Source of the DNA: JANXQE01 sp035651635 | Lineage (GTDB): Bacteria; Verrucomicrobiota; Verrucomicrobiia; Limisphaerales; UBA8199 | DNA: 52,145 nucleotides | Reading direction: 5' to 3' | Assembly: GCA_035651635.1 (NCBI GenBank) | Contig: DASRFK010000138.1 | Location: 1-52,145 of the forward strand | Shown here: positions 33,844-42,980 of the stretch, in pieces | Layout of the letters: each line of letters begins with the position of its first letter | How positions within the stretch are numbered: the stretch's first letter is position 1 | Made by a program: the position numbers and the translations under genes | Notes under the pieces: model-generated | The model's input: only the letters and a program-made list of their open reading frames with translations | Told to the model about the DNA's origin: nothing | Database searches by the model: none

Positions 33844-34033
33844 ATTTACGATTCGCGATTGAGGAATTTGCGATTGGCCGCGGGCTCATTTGCCAATCCT
33901 CAATCTAAACTGGAACGCAACGCTATGACGCCGCGAGAAATGAAGCTCAGAACCAGGGATTACCATGCCAGAACTCCATAACTTACGAGTTACGAATCTC
34001 CGCAAATCGCCAATCGTAAATCGTCAATCGTAA
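33844..34033. repeat. Inverted repeat array forming the dxr leader
   Basis: Units built on TTTACGATT, GCGATTGAGG and TTTGCGATTGGC at 33845-33876 recur in inverted form (CGCAAATCGCCAATCG, then TAAATCGTCAATCGTAAA) at about 34000-34033, ending directly at the dxr ATG. A third partial unit, GCCAATCCTCAATC, is near 33891. No gene or Shine-Dalgarno site is present. Confidence 0.65.
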
Positions 34034-35170
34034 ATGAAACGGCTCGTTTTACTTGGCAGCACCGGCTCGATCGGCACCAACACGATGAAGGTGGCGGAAG
34101 ACTTGCCCGACCGGATTCGGGTGCTGGGACTGGCGGCGGGTAATAACACGGATTTGTTGCTTGAACAAACTCGCAAGCACCAGCCTCAAGCCATTTCCAT
34201 TGCCGATCCCCTCAAGGCCAAAGCCTTGCGCGACAAGCTCGGCACTTCCGTTGAGGTCCTTTGCGGCAACGAGGGCCTAATCAAGCTCGCCACACTGCCC
34301 GCGGCTGACATCGTGCTGATCGCCATTGTTGGCACCGCCGGATTGCAGCCCGCGTTGGCCGCAATCCGGGCCGGCAAAGATATTGCCATCGCTTCCAAAG
34401 AGATTTTGGTAATGGCAGGCGAGATCGTCATGAACGAGGCGCGCCGGCACGGCGTTCGGGTCTTAGCCGTCGATAGCGAGCACTCGGCGATTTTTCAATG
34501 CCTGGACGGCAAACCATCGAGCTCCGTCAGAAAACTGTGGCTGACCGCCTCCGGCGGACCTTTCCGCCAGACACCGAAAGAAGACTTCGCGCAAATCACC
34601 GTCGAGCGCGCGCTGAAACATCCGTCCTGGGTCATGGGCCGGAAAATCACCATCGACTCGGCAACCCTTTTCAACAAGGGCCTCGAAATGATCGAAGCGC
34701 GATGGTTATTTGATATCGAAATGAGACGCGTGGGAGTGGTGGTTCACCCCCAAAGCGTCGTGCACTCGATGGTGGAATTTGTGGATGGTTCGATGCTGGC
34801 CCAACTCTCGACCCCGGACATGTGCCTGCCGATCCAATACGCATTGACCTATCCGGATCGCATCCCCAGCGAGCGTGTGCAGACCAATCTGGCCAAACTC
34901 GGCAGTCTTACCTTTGAGCAACCGGACCCGGACCGATTTCCGGCGTTGGAATTGGCCCGTTGGGCGGGAGAGACCGGCGGGACATTGCCGGCCGTCTTGA
35001 ACGCCGCCAACGAAGTCGCAGTCGAAGCCTTCGTAAATCGGCGCATCAGCTTTTGCCAAATATCGGAAGTCGTGGCCCGGACCCTGAAGTCGCACCGAAC
35101 AGTTGCCCACCCGCGCCTAGAGCAGATTTTGGAAGCAGATGCCTGGGCGAGAGCTGAGGCTATTTGCTGA
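34034..35170 (+). CDS. dxr: 1-deoxy-D-xylulose 5-phosphate reductoisomerase
   Basis: A 378-residue second enzyme of the MEP isoprenoid pathway, converting DXP to MEP with NADPH and a divalent metal. It has the Rossmann start LLGSTGSIGTNTM, the metal/substrate motif AVDSEHSAIFQC, the flexible-loop region ASGGPFR, the TIDSATLFNKGLEMIEA signature and VHPQSVVHSMVEF. Length is normal. Together with ispG in the same run it places two MEP genes beside the cis-prenyltransferase that uses their product. Confidence 0.95.
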   Translation: MKRLVLLGSTGSIGTNTMKVAEDLPDRIRVLGLAAGNNTDLLLEQTRKHQPQAISIADPLKAKALRDKLGTSVEVLCGNEGLIKLATLPAADIVLIAIVGTAGLQPALAAIRAGKDIAIASKEILVMAGEIVMNEARRHGVRVLAVDSEHSAIFQCLDGKPSSSVRKLWLTASGGPFRQTPKEDFAQITVERALKHPSWVMGRKITIDSATLFNKGLEMIEARWLFDIEMRRVGVVVHPQSVVHSMVEFVDGSMLAQLSTPDMCLPIQYALTYPDRIPSERVQTNLAKLGSLTFEQPDPDRFPALELARWAGETGGTLPAVLNAANEVAVEAFVNRRISFCQISEVVARTLKSHRTVAHPRLEQILEADAWARAEAIC

Positions 35171-35287
35171 TCCAGAGTCATTTATGAATTCTCTCGTGCC
35201 GATTTCCGGGTTCGATCCGGAATTGCCACTGGTACAATCGCTGCTATATTTCCTTGCACCCAAGGTTATTGGGTGTTCCGCTGATTT

Positions 35288-36715
35288 ATGCCGATTTTGA
35301 AGATCCTGAAGGTCCTTTTCATTGCGGTTGAGGTTTTGCTCCTCTTCAACCTGTTGATTTTTGTTCATGAGTTGGGGCATTTCCTCGCCGCCAGATGGCG
35401 CGGACTTAAGATCGACCGGTTTGCCATCTGGTTCGGCAAGCCAATCTGGAAGACCAAAATTAACGGGGTTGAATACGCCCTGGGGACGATTCCCGCCGGC
35501 GGCTATGTGTCCTTGCCGCAGATGGCAACCATGGAGACCATTGAAGGCAAAGCCGACAGCGCCAGCCAGGCGTTGCCTTCGATTTCGGCCATGGACAAAA
35601 TAATCGTGGCGTTTGCCGGGCCGCTCTTCAGTTTTCTCCTCGCCCTGGGATTCGCCTTCGTAGTTTGGATCGTGGGCCGCCCGGTCAGCGAAGCTGAGAT
35701 GACCACGACCATTGGGTATGTGGAAAAGGACGGGCCTGCAGACAAGGTCGGGTTAAAGCCAGGAGACCGGATTTTGGAAGTGGATGGCCAACCGGTGAGC
35801 AAGTTCATGGGCATGGGTGACAGCGTTATGTGGCGTGTGGTCCGCAGTATCGGAGAAACCATTCCCATCAAGGTGGACCGCGGCGGCCAAATCCTGGTGT
35901 TCAACCCGGCTCCAGTCAAAGACGAAACCAAATTCTGGCAGCGCAAAAGCCTGCGCCAGATTAAAATCGCTCCGGCGGAGTCCTCAATTATTGCGCAGAT
36001 TGTGCCCAACAGCCCTGCGGCTCAAGCCGGGCTAAGAAAGGGCGATCAGATTATCGATGTCAACGGCACCCCGCTGCATTATGCCGGCGAACTGGGCGAG
36101 TATATCGAACAGCATCCCAATACCAGCCTCAATTTGGACGTCGAGCGCGAGGGCAAGAAATTCCAAGTCAGCGTCACCCCGGAACGCCCAATCAGTCCGC
36201 CCAGCGAAAAACCGCGCATCGGGATTCTTTCGTGGGATGCGAACGGCAAGACCACGTTGGCCCATCCGGGCCCAATCGAGCAGGTCGACGCCAGTGTGAC
36301 GGCCATGGTCGAGACCTTTGGCGCATTGCTGTCCCGACATACAGACATCAAGCCGCAGCACCTTGGCGGAGCTGTGAAAATTATGGACGTCTATGCCCGG
36401 CTGTTCAATGCGGAGCAGGGCTGGCGCCTGGCCATCTGGTTTAGCGTGTTGATGAACGTGAATCTCGCGGTGCTCAACATGCTGCCCATCCCGGTGCTCG
36501 ACGGCGGCCACATCCTCCTGGCCCTGATCGAGGGCGTGCGGCGCAAGCCAATCAGCGCTCGGGTCATTAACGCCATTCAAACCAGTTGTGCCGTGCTGCT
36601 CATCGGCTTTATGCTCTATATCGCCTTTTACGACGTTCAGGATTTGCCCTGGAAGCGAAATCGGGATAAACCAGTGGAAGTTAAGTTCGCTCCCAAATCG
36701 CCCGACAAAAACTGA
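35288..36715 (+). CDS. rseP: RIP metalloprotease RseP
   Basis: A 475-residue site-2 intramembrane protease. HELGH (residues 27-31) lies in the first membrane helix, followed by the beta-loop YALGTIPAGGYVSLPQM. Two PDZ domains are marked by GPADKVGLKPGDRILEVDG and SPAAQAGLRKGDQIIDVNG. The third zinc ligand is in LPIPVLDGGH near the C-terminus. RseP releases membrane-held anti-sigma factors and removes signal-peptide remnants. It begins 117 bases after dxr and ends two bases before ispG. Confidence 0.95.
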   Translation: MPILKILKVLFIAVEVLLLFNLLIFVHELGHFLAARWRGLKIDRFAIWFGKPIWKTKINGVEYALGTIPAGGYVSLPQMATMETIEGKADSASQALPSISAMDKIIVAFAGPLFSFLLALGFAFVVWIVGRPVSEAEMTTTIGYVEKDGPADKVGLKPGDRILEVDGQPVSKFMGMGDSVMWRVVRSIGETIPIKVDRGGQILVFNPAPVKDETKFWQRKSLRQIKIAPAESSIIAQIVPNSPAAQAGLRKGDQIIDVNGTPLHYAGELGEYIEQHPNTSLNLDVEREGKKFQVSVTPERPISPPSEKPRIGILSWDANGKTTLAHPGPIEQVDASVTAMVETFGALLSRHTDIKPQHLGGAVKIMDVYARLFNAEQGWRLAIWFSVLMNVNLAVLNMLPIPVLDGGHILLALIEGVRRKPISARVINAIQTSCAVLLIGFMLYIAFYDVQDLPWKRNRDKPVEVKFAPKSPDKN

Positions 36716-36717
36716 AC

Positions 36718-38532
36718 ATGCGTTATTGCGAGTCGCCGCTGGTTTTCCAACGCCGCCGCACCCGGGAAATCCTCATTGGTGATCCGGCCCGTGGAGGCTT
36801 AATTATCGGCGGGGACCACCCGGTCGCGGTGCAGTCGATGCTCACCTGCGATACGATGGACACGGCGGAATGCATTCGCCAGACCCTGGAGCTGGTTGTC
36901 GTCGGCTGTCAGATTGTGCGCATCACCGCGCCGACGGTTAAAGACGCCGCTAATCTCAAGAACATTGTCGAGGAACTGCGCGCCCGAGGCTGTCTGGTGC
37001 CGATTGTAGCGGATATTCACTTTAAACCCGAAGCCGCCATGGAAGCGGCCAAATGGGTTGAGGTCGTGCGAATTAACCCGGGCAATTACGCGGATTCCAA
37101 GAAATTTGCCATCAAGGAATATACCGAGGAGCAGTACGCCGCCGAGTTAGCGCGCATTGAGGAGCGCTTCACCCCCTTGGTCAAGCTGTGCAAAGAACTC
37201 GGGCGCGCCATGCGCATCGGGACCAATCATGGGTCGCTGAGTGACCGGATCATGAACCGGTTTGGCGACTCGCCGCTGGGCATGGTCGAGAGCGCGCTGG
37301 AGTTCGCCCGCATCGCCCGCAAGAACGGCTTCCATAATTTCAAGTTCTCGATGAAATCGAGCAACCCCAAGGTAATGATCGAATGTTACCGGCTGCTCGT
37401 GGCTCGCCTGGATCAGGAAGGGCCCGATTGGAATTACCCAGTTCACCTGGGAGTCACCGAAGCAGGGGACGGCGAGGATGCCCGGATCAAAAGCGCCATC
37501 GGCATTGGCTCGCTCTTGTGCGATGGGCTGGGGGATACGATTCGTGTTTCGCTTACGGAAGATTCACCTCGAGAAATTGAAGTCTGTCACGATTTGCTGG
37601 CGCAGATCCCGGCGCTCACGCTTTCCGAAGACGCTGCCAAGAAAATCGGTGTCGAGAAAGGGAGTTCCTCCTGGCCGTTTGATCCATTTGCTTATTCGCG
37701 GCGGGAAACACCGGAAATCGAACTACCCGACAGCATCAAATGCGGCGGCGCACAGACGGTTCGCGTGGTGGTAACGCGGGCGGTTTACGACAAAGTCGCC
37801 CCTAAAATCAGCCTCAAGGCGGACGTAAAGCCGGAGGCTATTTATGAGGACCTGAATCTTCTTGAACTCGATCCGACGCGCGATTTTGAAATTAATTGCG
37901 AGACCCAGATGGTAACGGTTAAGGACGATGTGACCTTGCCGCCGATCGCCGCGTTCCGCTTGCTGGCCGCCAGGCTCAAACGGCTGGGCCGTAACAATCC
38001 GATTTTGCTTAAAGATTGTCTGAAATTCGAGGCCACCCCGCTTGAACCGAAGATCGCTTTATTACGGGCCTCGGTTGTCATTGGCGCGCTTCTGGCCGAT
38101 GGCATTGGCGACGCCATCCTGATCCGAGGTGAAGCCGGCGCTGGTCAATCGCTGCGGCTCGCCTTCAACATCCTCCAGGCGGCCGGTTGCCGCACTTTCA
38201 AGACGGATTACGTGGCGTGCCCTTCCTGCGGCCGTACACTGTTTAATCTCCAAACGGTGACCGCACGCATCAAGAAAAGAACCGAACATCTCAAAGGCGT
38301 AAAGATTGCCATCATGGGTTGCATTGTGAATGGCCCGGGCGAAATGGCCGACGCGGATTTCGGTTACGTGGGCGGCGCGCCCAACAAGATCAATCTTTAC
38401 GTCGGCAAGACGCCGATTAAATTTAATATTCCCGAAGTCGAAGCGGTCGACCGCCTGGTTGACCTCATCAAAGAGCACGGCAAGTGGACCGATCCCGAAT
38501 CGGAACCGGCGGGAGAACTGGCCGCTCATTAG
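36718..38532 (+). CDS. ispG: 4-hydroxy-3-methylbut-2-enyl-diphosphate synthase, long form
   Basis: A 604-residue [4Fe-4S] enzyme of the MEP pathway converting MEcPP to HMBPP. The N-terminal TIM barrel begins near VAVQSMLTCDTMDT. The Fe-S domain is at the end: cluster ligands in CPSCGRTLFNLQ, MGCIVNGPGEMADADFGYVG and a later Glu. At 604 residues it is the long type with an extra middle domain (about residues 300-450), as in plants, Chlamydiae and Bacteroidetes, versus ~370 in E. coli. It starts two bases after rseP, so translation is probably coupled. Confidence 0.95.
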   Translation: MRYCESPLVFQRRRTREILIGDPARGGLIIGGDHPVAVQSMLTCDTMDTAECIRQTLELVVVGCQIVRITAPTVKDAANLKNIVEELRARGCLVPIVADIHFKPEAAMEAAKWVEVVRINPGNYADSKKFAIKEYTEEQYAAELARIEERFTPLVKLCKELGRAMRIGTNHGSLSDRIMNRFGDSPLGMVESALEFARIARKNGFHNFKFSMKSSNPKVMIECYRLLVARLDQEGPDWNYPVHLGVTEAGDGEDARIKSAIGIGSLLCDGLGDTIRVSLTEDSPREIEVCHDLLAQIPALTLSEDAAKKIGVEKGSSSWPFDPFAYSRRETPEIELPDSIKCGGAQTVRVVVTRAVYDKVAPKISLKADVKPEAIYEDLNLLELDPTRDFEINCETQMVTVKDDVTLPPIAAFRLLAARLKRLGRNNPILLKDCLKFEATPLEPKIALLRASVVIGALLADGIGDAILIRGEAGAGQSLRLAFNILQAAGCRTFKTDYVACPSCGRTLFNLQTVTARIKKRTEHLKGVKIAIMGCIVNGPGEMADADFGYVGGAPNKINLYVGKTPIKFNIPEVEAVDRLVDLIKEHGKWTDPESEPAGELAAH

Positions 38533-38540
38533 CCTCCAAA

Positions 38541-39476
38541 CTACCGTCCAGTAATGGGAGGCGGGTAGGAGGAGGATGTGGTTACCACACCGCCATCGCC
38601 AGGAGGCGGAACGTTTCTTTGGTTCCCCGGCCCTGGAATCGGCAGTGGCAAGCTGGCCGGGTTCGCTCCGACGGGCGACATGCCGATCGCGGTTCGGTCG
38701 GAAGCCAGAATTGTAGGAATTGGAACGGCCTGGGTCCCCACCAGCTCCAACGGAAGCTCCTCCAATTCGCCCATGGACTCCGCTGATAAAGGAGAAATGA
38801 GGTTGCTGGCAACATCATAGGACTGCCCAGCCGACAGCGTCTGAGTCGTAACTTTTTGCGTGGCCGGATCGACCGAGGCAACCACCATTGATCCGACATA
38901 TAGCTTAATCATGCCTGCAGCCTGCAGGTCGAAAACGGTGCCGCGCACGCCCGCTACGCCATTGGGGAACTTGACTTCGTATTTCGATGCGGCCGAGAGC
39001 TTCTTTACATTGGCCGTGATGCGACCGCGCTTGAGGTCCAATTGGGTTTCGATGACCAGGCCCGCGCCGGTCTGCAAAAAGTTCAATGTGTCGATGCCCA
39101 GGATCCCATCCGCCCAGAGGCGCACTGTATTCTGTTCTGAAGTAGGCTGGAAAGGTGTCATCGACGTTAACGAGTTGGGAATGCTCGGGCGGTAAACCGT
39201 CGGCGGCGGCGGCAGCGTTGCTGCGCTTTTGTCGCCCAAAACTAAATCAATGTATGCGCCCGGATCGGCACTGGTCTGAACCAGGGTGCCGGGGCTGAGA
39301 ACATCCCCGACCTTGATCGGTTGCCAAACGAAGTTTCCGGTGCTGGATCGCGCGGCGCCTTGAAGCCGGATGACCTTTGCGCCGCCGCTCATGGCACCTT
39401 GCGCGGGGGCTGACGTCATTGCCAGTGCGAGCGCCAAACCCACTGTGGTTAGAATCATCTTTGGTTCTGTTTTCAT
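38541..39476 (-). CDS. Exported FecR-domain protein
   Basis: A 311-residue protein with signal peptide (ILTTVGLALALAMTSAPAQG). Residues ~30-190 match a FecR domain: VIRLQGAARSS, WQPIKVGDVLSPGTLVQT, GAYIDLVLGDKS, then KRGRITANVKKLS and FPNGVAGVRGTVFDL. The rest is Pro-rich and ends SSYPPPITGR. Lacking an N-terminal anti-sigma region, it is more likely an envelope structural or polysaccharide-related protein than an iron regulator. Its stop lies nine bases from the convergent ispG stop. Confidence 0.82.
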   Translation of the reverse strand: MKTEPKMILTTVGLALALAMTSAPAQGAMSGGAKVIRLQGAARSSTGNFVWQPIKVGDVLSPGTLVQTSADPGAYIDLVLGDKSAATLPPPPTVYRPSIPNSLTSMTPFQPTSEQNTVRLWADGILGIDTLNFLQTGAGLVIETQLDLKRGRITANVKKLSAASKYEVKFPNGVAGVRGTVFDLQAAGMIKLYVGSMVVASVDPATQKVTTQTLSAGQSYDVASNLISPLSAESMGELEELPLELVGTQAVPIPTILASDRTAIGMSPVGANPASLPLPIPGPGNQRNVPPPGDGGVVTTSSSYPPPITGR

Positions 39477-39542
39477 AGATGCTCTTGCTCAAAAGAAAAT
39501 GCTCTTGTCCCTGAACTGATTGTCAACCCCGCTCTGGGATTG

Positions 39543-40205
39543 TCAATCTCCCTTGCCGGGCACTCCCGTTCCAATGGCATGCTCGCGTCCTTTGGGGATG
39601 CGTCCGAGATGATGCAGGAGAAAACGGCGCAAGTAGTGCGTCAGATCATTTTCGGAACCGTGCTCCACGGGTAACTGTGAAAGGTTGCGCCATTCGCCCC
39701 GGGCAAGTTCGCGCGCCAGGGTTTGTGTCTCCGTGCGCAAGCCGGTTTGGGTCAAGTCAGGCTGCAGGCCCAGTTCATTCAGCAATTTGAGTTCAAACGC
39801 CAGAACGGTGCGCTGCTGACAAGCCTGGTCCGGCAGCGCTTGCAGAAGGCCGATCAGCAGCTCGTGCAATCCCGGCAGCGGCGTTTCAGTTTCGGTGGTT
39901 TGTTCAATCAACCGGACACAGTAGGCAGCCTGCTGCAGATACCCGAGGTCCCGCCTCAGAAAGCTGTGAGTGTCGCGCAAGGTGATTTCGCGCAGGACAT
40001 GCAACTCCGAACGGCGGCTGCGGCTAAAGCTGAAATCCGCCAAATAGAAGATATCCAGTTTGCCCACGAATGGAGACTTAGGCCGCCGCGCACCTTTGGC
40101 AACCGTCGCCAGCCGCCCAAGATTGGGTGTGAGCCAGTGGACGATCAGGCTCGTTTCAGTGAGCGGCCGGGTCCGCAGCACCACGCCCCTGGCGGTTTCA
40201 ACCAT
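39543..40205 (-). CDS. recO: DNA repair protein RecO
   Basis: A 220-residue recombination mediator that helps load RecA on SSB-coated DNA with RecR. The OB-fold N-terminus is evident (ARGVVLRTRPLTETSLIV, LGRLATVAKGARRPKS), followed by the helical C-terminal domain (FELKLLNELGLQPDL). The zinc-binding cysteines found in some RecO proteins are absent. It overlaps the upstream DUF502 gene by eight bases. Confidence 0.88.
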   Translation of the reverse strand: MVETARGVVLRTRPLTETSLIVHWLTPNLGRLATVAKGARRPKSPFVGKLDIFYLADFSFSRSRRSELHVLREITLRDTHSFLRRDLGYLQQAAYCVRLIEQTTETETPLPGLHELLIGLLQALPDQACQQRTVLAFELKLLNELGLQPDLTQTGLRTETQTLARELARGEWRNLSQLPVEHGSENDLTHYLRRFLLHHLGRIPKGREHAIGTGVPGKGD

Positions 40206-40902
40206 GCCCCACCGGCTCTAAGCCGGCTCCGCGTGTCTTGAACGCGGTCGCCGGTGCCAGACGGCTGGACTCCGGAAGGATCGAGCCCAGGCTGATAATG
40301 TACTTAATGCCGTCGGCGACCGACATCTCAAGCTTGATAACCTTATCCTCCGGCACCATCAGCAGAAACCCGGAAGTCGGGTTGGGCGTGGCCGGAACAA
40401 AAACACAAACCACTTTGCCGTCGAACTTGGATTGCACCTCAGAGTCCGGCTCGCTGGTGATAAAACCAATCGAGTAAGCTCCGGCCTTGGGGAACTCGAC
40501 CAGCACCACCGTGCGAAAGGCCGTTTTGTTGCTCGAAGAGAATGCGTCGTTGACCTGCTTGGTCGCGCTGTAAATCTTGTTGAGCAAGGGGATCCGCAAT
40601 AAAGCCGAATCGACCCATTGGATAATGCGCTTGCCAAAGTAGTTCCTGGCCAACAACCCCACCAAACCGATAAAGACAAGCGCCAAGGTCAGCGCGATCA
40701 AACTCCAGTACCAATACAGTGCGCCGTTGCCCTGGTCGTGGTGAGTCCAGCGCCGGGGCAGAAAAATCAAGAGCGTGTCGGTGATTGTGGCTACCGTGCC
40801 AAAAAGCCACATTAACGCCGCAATCGAGACCACCGCAGGCAGAACAATGGCCAACCCCGCCCAGAAGTTGGCTTGCCACCGCGCAAATAGTCTCGGTTTC
40901 AC
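40198..40902 (-). CDS. DUF502 family membrane protein
   Basis: A 234-residue protein with two N-terminal membrane segments (FWAGLAIVLPAVVSIAALMWL and LIALTLALVFIGLVGLLA) and a soluble C-terminal domain carrying the DUF502 pattern RIPLLNKIYSATKQV, VLVEFPKAGAYSIGF and VFVPATPNPTSG. The start is GTG at 40900-40902. Function is unknown; relatives are widespread in bacteria and plants. The eight-base overlap with recO indicates one transcript. Confidence 0.88.
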   Translation of the reverse strand: MKPRLFARWQANFWAGLAIVLPAVVSIAALMWLFGTVATITDTLLIFLPRRWTHHDQGNGALYWYWSLIALTLALVFIGLVGLLARNYFGKRIIQWVDSALLRIPLLNKIYSATKQVNDAFSSSNKTAFRTVVLVEFPKAGAYSIGFITSEPDSEVQSKFDGKVVCVFVPATPNPTSGFLLMVPEDKVIKLEMSVADGIKYIISLGSILPESSRLAPATAFKTRGAGLEPVGHG

Positions 40903-41002
40903 GGCTCTACTTTATGTCCAGCTCCCGTCTTGCTCAAGTGCCCATATCCGATGAACGTTCCCGCAGATTCAGGGCGACTGCCGATGAGAAATCCAAATCA
41001 AG

Positions 41003-41482
41003 TCATCCGAGGTTGGCCAAATCGAATGTTTTCGTGAGCTGCCGCAGCAGACGGTTCTCCTGTTGCTTCATTTTAAGCCGTTGGCTCTGGCCGTGATCGT
41101 CATAGCCAAGAAGGTGCAGCGTGCCATGAGCGAGATACCGGACCAGTTCGCTTTGCCAGCAAGTGCGGAAACGTCGTGCTTGGCGAACCGCTTCGTCCTT
41201 GCACACAACGATTTCACCCAGGAGCACATGCTTGTCTTTGCGGTCGCCATAGTCAAAGGCGAGGACATCGGTCGGACCCTGGTGCTGTAAAAACTTCTCA
41301 TTTAGCTCGGCCATCTCGGGAGCGGACACGACTGAAACCAACAGGTCAAACGACTCCAGCTGCAAAAGATCAGTCAGGAGAAAGCAGAAGACTCGTCGCA
41401 ACAGGCGAGCGTCGAGCGGCCGAGTGCCGCGGCGGATCTGGACCGAGACAGTCCTATTCACGCTCGGGGCGCGATTTGCCAC
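41003..41482 (-). CDS. ybeY: Endoribonuclease YbeY
   Basis: A 159-residue metal-dependent RNase for rRNA maturation and ribosome quality control. Conserved blocks are EMAELNEKFL, TDVLAFDYGD, LGEIVVC and the metal site HGTLHLLGYDDH. Usual spacing is His-x3-His-x5-His; here H119 and H123 are followed at x5 by Asp129, with His130 one residue later. The gene overlaps phoH by 29 bases, the classic phoH-ybeY pairing. Confidence 0.9.
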   Translation of the reverse strand: MANRAPSVNRTVSVQIRRGTRPLDARLLRRVFCFLLTDLLQLESFDLLVSVVSAPEMAELNEKFLQHQGPTDVLAFDYGDRKDKHVLLGEIVVCKDEAVRQARRFRTCWQSELVRYLAHGTLHLLGYDDHGQSQRLKMKQQENRLLRQLTKTFDLANLG

Positions 41483-42425
41483 GATGTTCTTCGTAAGCGG
41501 CGATGATGCGTTGCACTAACTGGTGGCGGACCACGTCCCGCCGCGTGAATTCAACAATGGCAATGCCCTCGGTATGCTTCAGGACACGGTGCGCCTCAAT
41601 TAATCCCGAATGCTTGTGCGTCGGTAAATCCACTTGCGTTTCGTCGCCGGTGACCACCGCCTTCGAGCTGATGCCCAGCCGTGTCAGGAACATGAACATC
41701 TGTTCGGTCGTCGAGTTTTGCGCTTCGTCCAGGATAATGAACGCGTGATTGAGCGTGCGGCCGCGCATGTAAGCCAGCGGCGCAATTTCGATTACCCCAC
41801 GCTCGGTTTGTTTTTGCACCTCTTCCGCGGGGAGCATGTCGTGCAACGCGTCGTGCAGGGGGCGCAAGTAGGGCATGATCTTCTCGTAAAGATCCCCAGG
41901 CAAAAAGCCCAAAGCTTCTCCGGCTTCCACCGCGGGACGGGTCAGGATAATTCGGGAGACGTGGCCTTCGCGCAGGGCGGACAAAGCCATGGCCACGGCC
42001 AAATAGGTTTTGCCGGTCCCGGCCGGCCCAACCCCGAACGTCACATCGTGGGTTCGGATGGCATCCAGGTACTTCTTCTGTCCCACTGTTTTGGCGGTGA
42101 CACTGGGCTTTTTCTCCGAGGTCTGGATCCGATCGCTCATGATGTTCTTGAGCATCGAGACCCCTTCCTGTTTGACAATATTCAGCGCATGGGAGAATTC
42201 GCGGTTGCGCACCGGGGTGCCGGCCTGGACTGAATTCTCCAGGATCAAAAACAAGTGTTTGGCGCGGTCCAGCGAATCGGCTTCGCCTTCGAGCTTGATC
42301 CAACCTTCGCGCGAGGTCGCCTTAACGCCCAACTGCTCTTCGATGGCCTGCAGATTGCGGGGGTCATTGTTGTAAAGCTGCTGCGCCAGGCGCGCGTTTT
42401 CGAAGTGGAGCGTTTCGACCGGCAT
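41454..42425 (-). CDS. phoH: PhoH-like ATPase
   Basis: A 323-residue P-loop ATPase. Walker A GPAGTGKT is at residues 133-140 and Walker B lies in HAFIILDEAQNST, followed by GDETQVDLP. An N-terminal ~100-residue region resembles the KH-like domain of PhoL/YbeZ. YbeZ proteins act with YbeY on RNA. Its ATG directly abuts the stop of the HIT gene and its 3' end overlaps ybeY, making a tight three-gene operon. Confidence 0.92.
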   Translation of the reverse strand: MPVETLHFENARLAQQLYNNDPRNLQAIEEQLGVKATSREGWIKLEGEADSLDRAKHLFLILENSVQAGTPVRNREFSHALNIVKQEGVSMLKNIMSDRIQTSEKKPSVTAKTVGQKKYLDAIRTHDVTFGVGPAGTGKTYLAVAMALSALREGHVSRIILTRPAVEAGEALGFLPGDLYEKIMPYLRPLHDALHDMLPAEEVQKQTERGVIEIAPLAYMRGRTLNHAFIILDEAQNSTTEQMFMFLTRLGISSKAVVTGDETQVDLPTHKHSGLIEAHRVLKHTEGIAIVEFTRRDVVRHQLVQRIIAAYEEHRGKSRPERE

Positions 42426-42926
42426 TCAGTTTTTGAGCTGTTCTTCCAACAAGACCGCCCGGAGTTGGGCCGCCAGGTCTTTCAAAGCCTGCGGTACGAC
42501 ACTGGTCCCCGCCAGCACCGGCATAAAGTTCGTGTCCCCTTCCCAGCGGGGAACCACATGGATGTGCAGATGTTCGAGGATGCCGGCCCCGGCAACTTTG
42601 CCCAGGTTCACCCCAACGTTAAAACCGTGCGGGTTCATCACGCGGCTCAAGGCGTTCTGGCAACTGCGCGTCAGCTTCAGCAGCTCGGCCAGTTCTTCGT
42701 CCGTCAGGCCGTTGAAATCCTGCACCTGTTTGTAGGGAACGATCATCAGGTGACCTCCGGTATAGGGATAGGTGTTCAGCAGGGCAAAACAGGTTCGCCC
42801 CCGGGCAATGACGTAGTTCGCCTCGTCGTCGCTAGACTGTGCAATCCGGGAAAAGAGGCTGTCCGACTGCACGGGTTTGGGAGCGAGGATGTACTCGATT
42901 CGCCATGGGGCATGCAGCGCTTCCAT
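42426..42926 (-). CDS. HIT family nucleotide hydrolase/transferase
   Basis: A 166-residue histidine-triad protein. The catalytic motif is in GAGILEHLHIHVVPRW, preceded by NTYPYTGGHLMIVPY. The start is the ATG at 42924-42926 (MEALHAPWRIEYI); the frame upstream enters the repeat region. Residues 5-20 and the overall length match the Ap4A phosphorylase/hydrolase-like HIT subgroup. It is first gene of the HIT-phoH-ybeY operon. Confidence 0.88.
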   Translation of the reverse strand: MEALHAPWRIEYILAPKPVQSDSLFSRIAQSSDDEANYVIARGRTCFALLNTYPYTGGHLMIVPYKQVQDFNGLTDEELAELLKLTRSCQNALSRVMNPHGFNVGVNLGKVAGAGILEHLHIHVVPRWEGDTNFMPVLAGTSVVPQALKDLAAQLRAVLLEEQLKN

Positions 42927-42980
42927 TGCCAAACAGTACCGAGAGCGGCTGGGAAAGTCAAAACCGACACAATTCGGCCA

